The translations under genes were made by a program, and so were the position numbers. A stretch of DNA of 6,816 nt, from positions 1 through 6,816 of the forward strand of contig JBJXHB010000470.1 in the NCBI GenBank assembly GCA_046160725.1, in the 5' to 3' direction. Positions within the stretch are counted from its first letter, which is position 1. Each line of letters opens with the position of its first letter. Below the pieces are notes generated by a model, which made no database searches, was not told the DNA's origin, and worked only from the letters and a program-made list of their open reading frames with translations. The stretch comes from JBJXHB01 sp046160725. GTDB lineage: Bacteria; Pseudomonadota; Gammaproteobacteria; Burkholderiales; Burkholderiaceae_C. This document shows positions 6,608 through 6,816 of the stretch, in pieces.

Positions 6608-6816
6608 ATGGATACCGGAACGCTGGCCCAAGCCTCGGCTGGTGCCGCCCCCACCAAGCCTGCGTCGCCCGGTTACGTCGTGGTCAGCGGCTACTACGGC
6701 TATCGGAACTCGGGCGACGAGGCGATCCTGTGCGTGCTGCTGGAACAACTCGCCCGTCTCGGCATTCATCGCACCTATGTGCTGACCGAAATCCCCGACG
6801 CCATTGACACGCTGTA
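6608..6816 (+). CDS. CsaB-type polysaccharide pyruvyl transferase, N-terminal fragment (cut by window edge)
   Basis: Only 69 codons lie in the window. A short Ala/Pro-rich lead (residues 1-20) is followed by VVVSGYYGYRNSGDEAILC (about 22-40), the glycine-rich opening with GDEA that marks the polysaccharide pyruvyl transferase family (PF04230, CsaB-like). Then comes LEQLARLGIHRTYVLTEIP, a helix and strand as in the GT-B-like fold. The family transfers pyruvate from phosphoenolpyruvate to sugar residues as a ketal, adding negative charge to exopolysaccharide or cell-wall glycan. The start is well fixed: an in-frame TGA lies at 6596-6598, only three codons upstream. The ribosome binding site is weak (GGA at 6592-6594). 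In this locus the enzyme probably decorates the polysaccharide also handled by the neighbouring acyltransferase. The rest of the gene is not visible, so integrity cannot be judged. Confidence 0.85.
   Translation, partial: MDTGTLAQASAGAAPTKPASPGYVVVSGYYGYRNSGDEAILCVLLEQLARLGIHRTYVLTEIPDAIDTL

Overview
The window is GC-rich DNA with compact genes and one AT-rich intergenic island. The gene content suggests an alphaproteobacterium, plausibly of the Acetobacteraceae/Rhodospirillales type. That assignment rests on composition and protein families only; no rRNA or other marker gene is present.

Layout: (1) 1-2224, minus strand: a large gene running off the left edge. It encodes a cysteine-free protein without a signal peptide. 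The protein has an N-terminal beta-type domain, a Trp/His/Tyr-rich presumed alpha/alpha-toroid domain, a Pro/Thr linker and the beginning of a CBM60-like, xylan-binding-type carbohydrate-binding module. (2) 2225-2729: a 505-bp divergent regulatory region with an AT-rich core, several inverted repeats and a perfect 8-bp hairpin. (3) 2730-4919, plus strand: a complete gene for a clear paralogue of the first protein, this time with a Sec/Tat-like signal peptide and no carbohydrate-binding module. (4) 5165-6193, plus strand: a CelD/BcsL-like GNAT acyltransferase. (5) 6194-6607: a 414-bp gap that begins with a 10-bp palindrome and two copies of a 20-bp palindromic repeat exactly 33 bp apart. (6) 6608 to the right edge, plus strand: the N-terminus of a CsaB-type polysaccharide pyruvyl transferase.

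Taken together this looks like part of an extracellular-polysaccharide locus. The acyltransferase and pyruvyl transferase would decorate the glycan. The two divergent paralogues are likely carbohydrate-active or glycan-binding proteins that reach the outside or the periplasm by different export routes. Their paralogy and the two transferase families are read directly from the translations. Enzymatic activity of the large proteins is inference; they only loosely resemble the PcRGLX/YetA-type RIFT-barrel plus toroid architecture. The most unusual features are the divergent paralogue pair with apparently different secretion routes and the tandem palindromic repeats upstream of the pyruvyl transferase gene.
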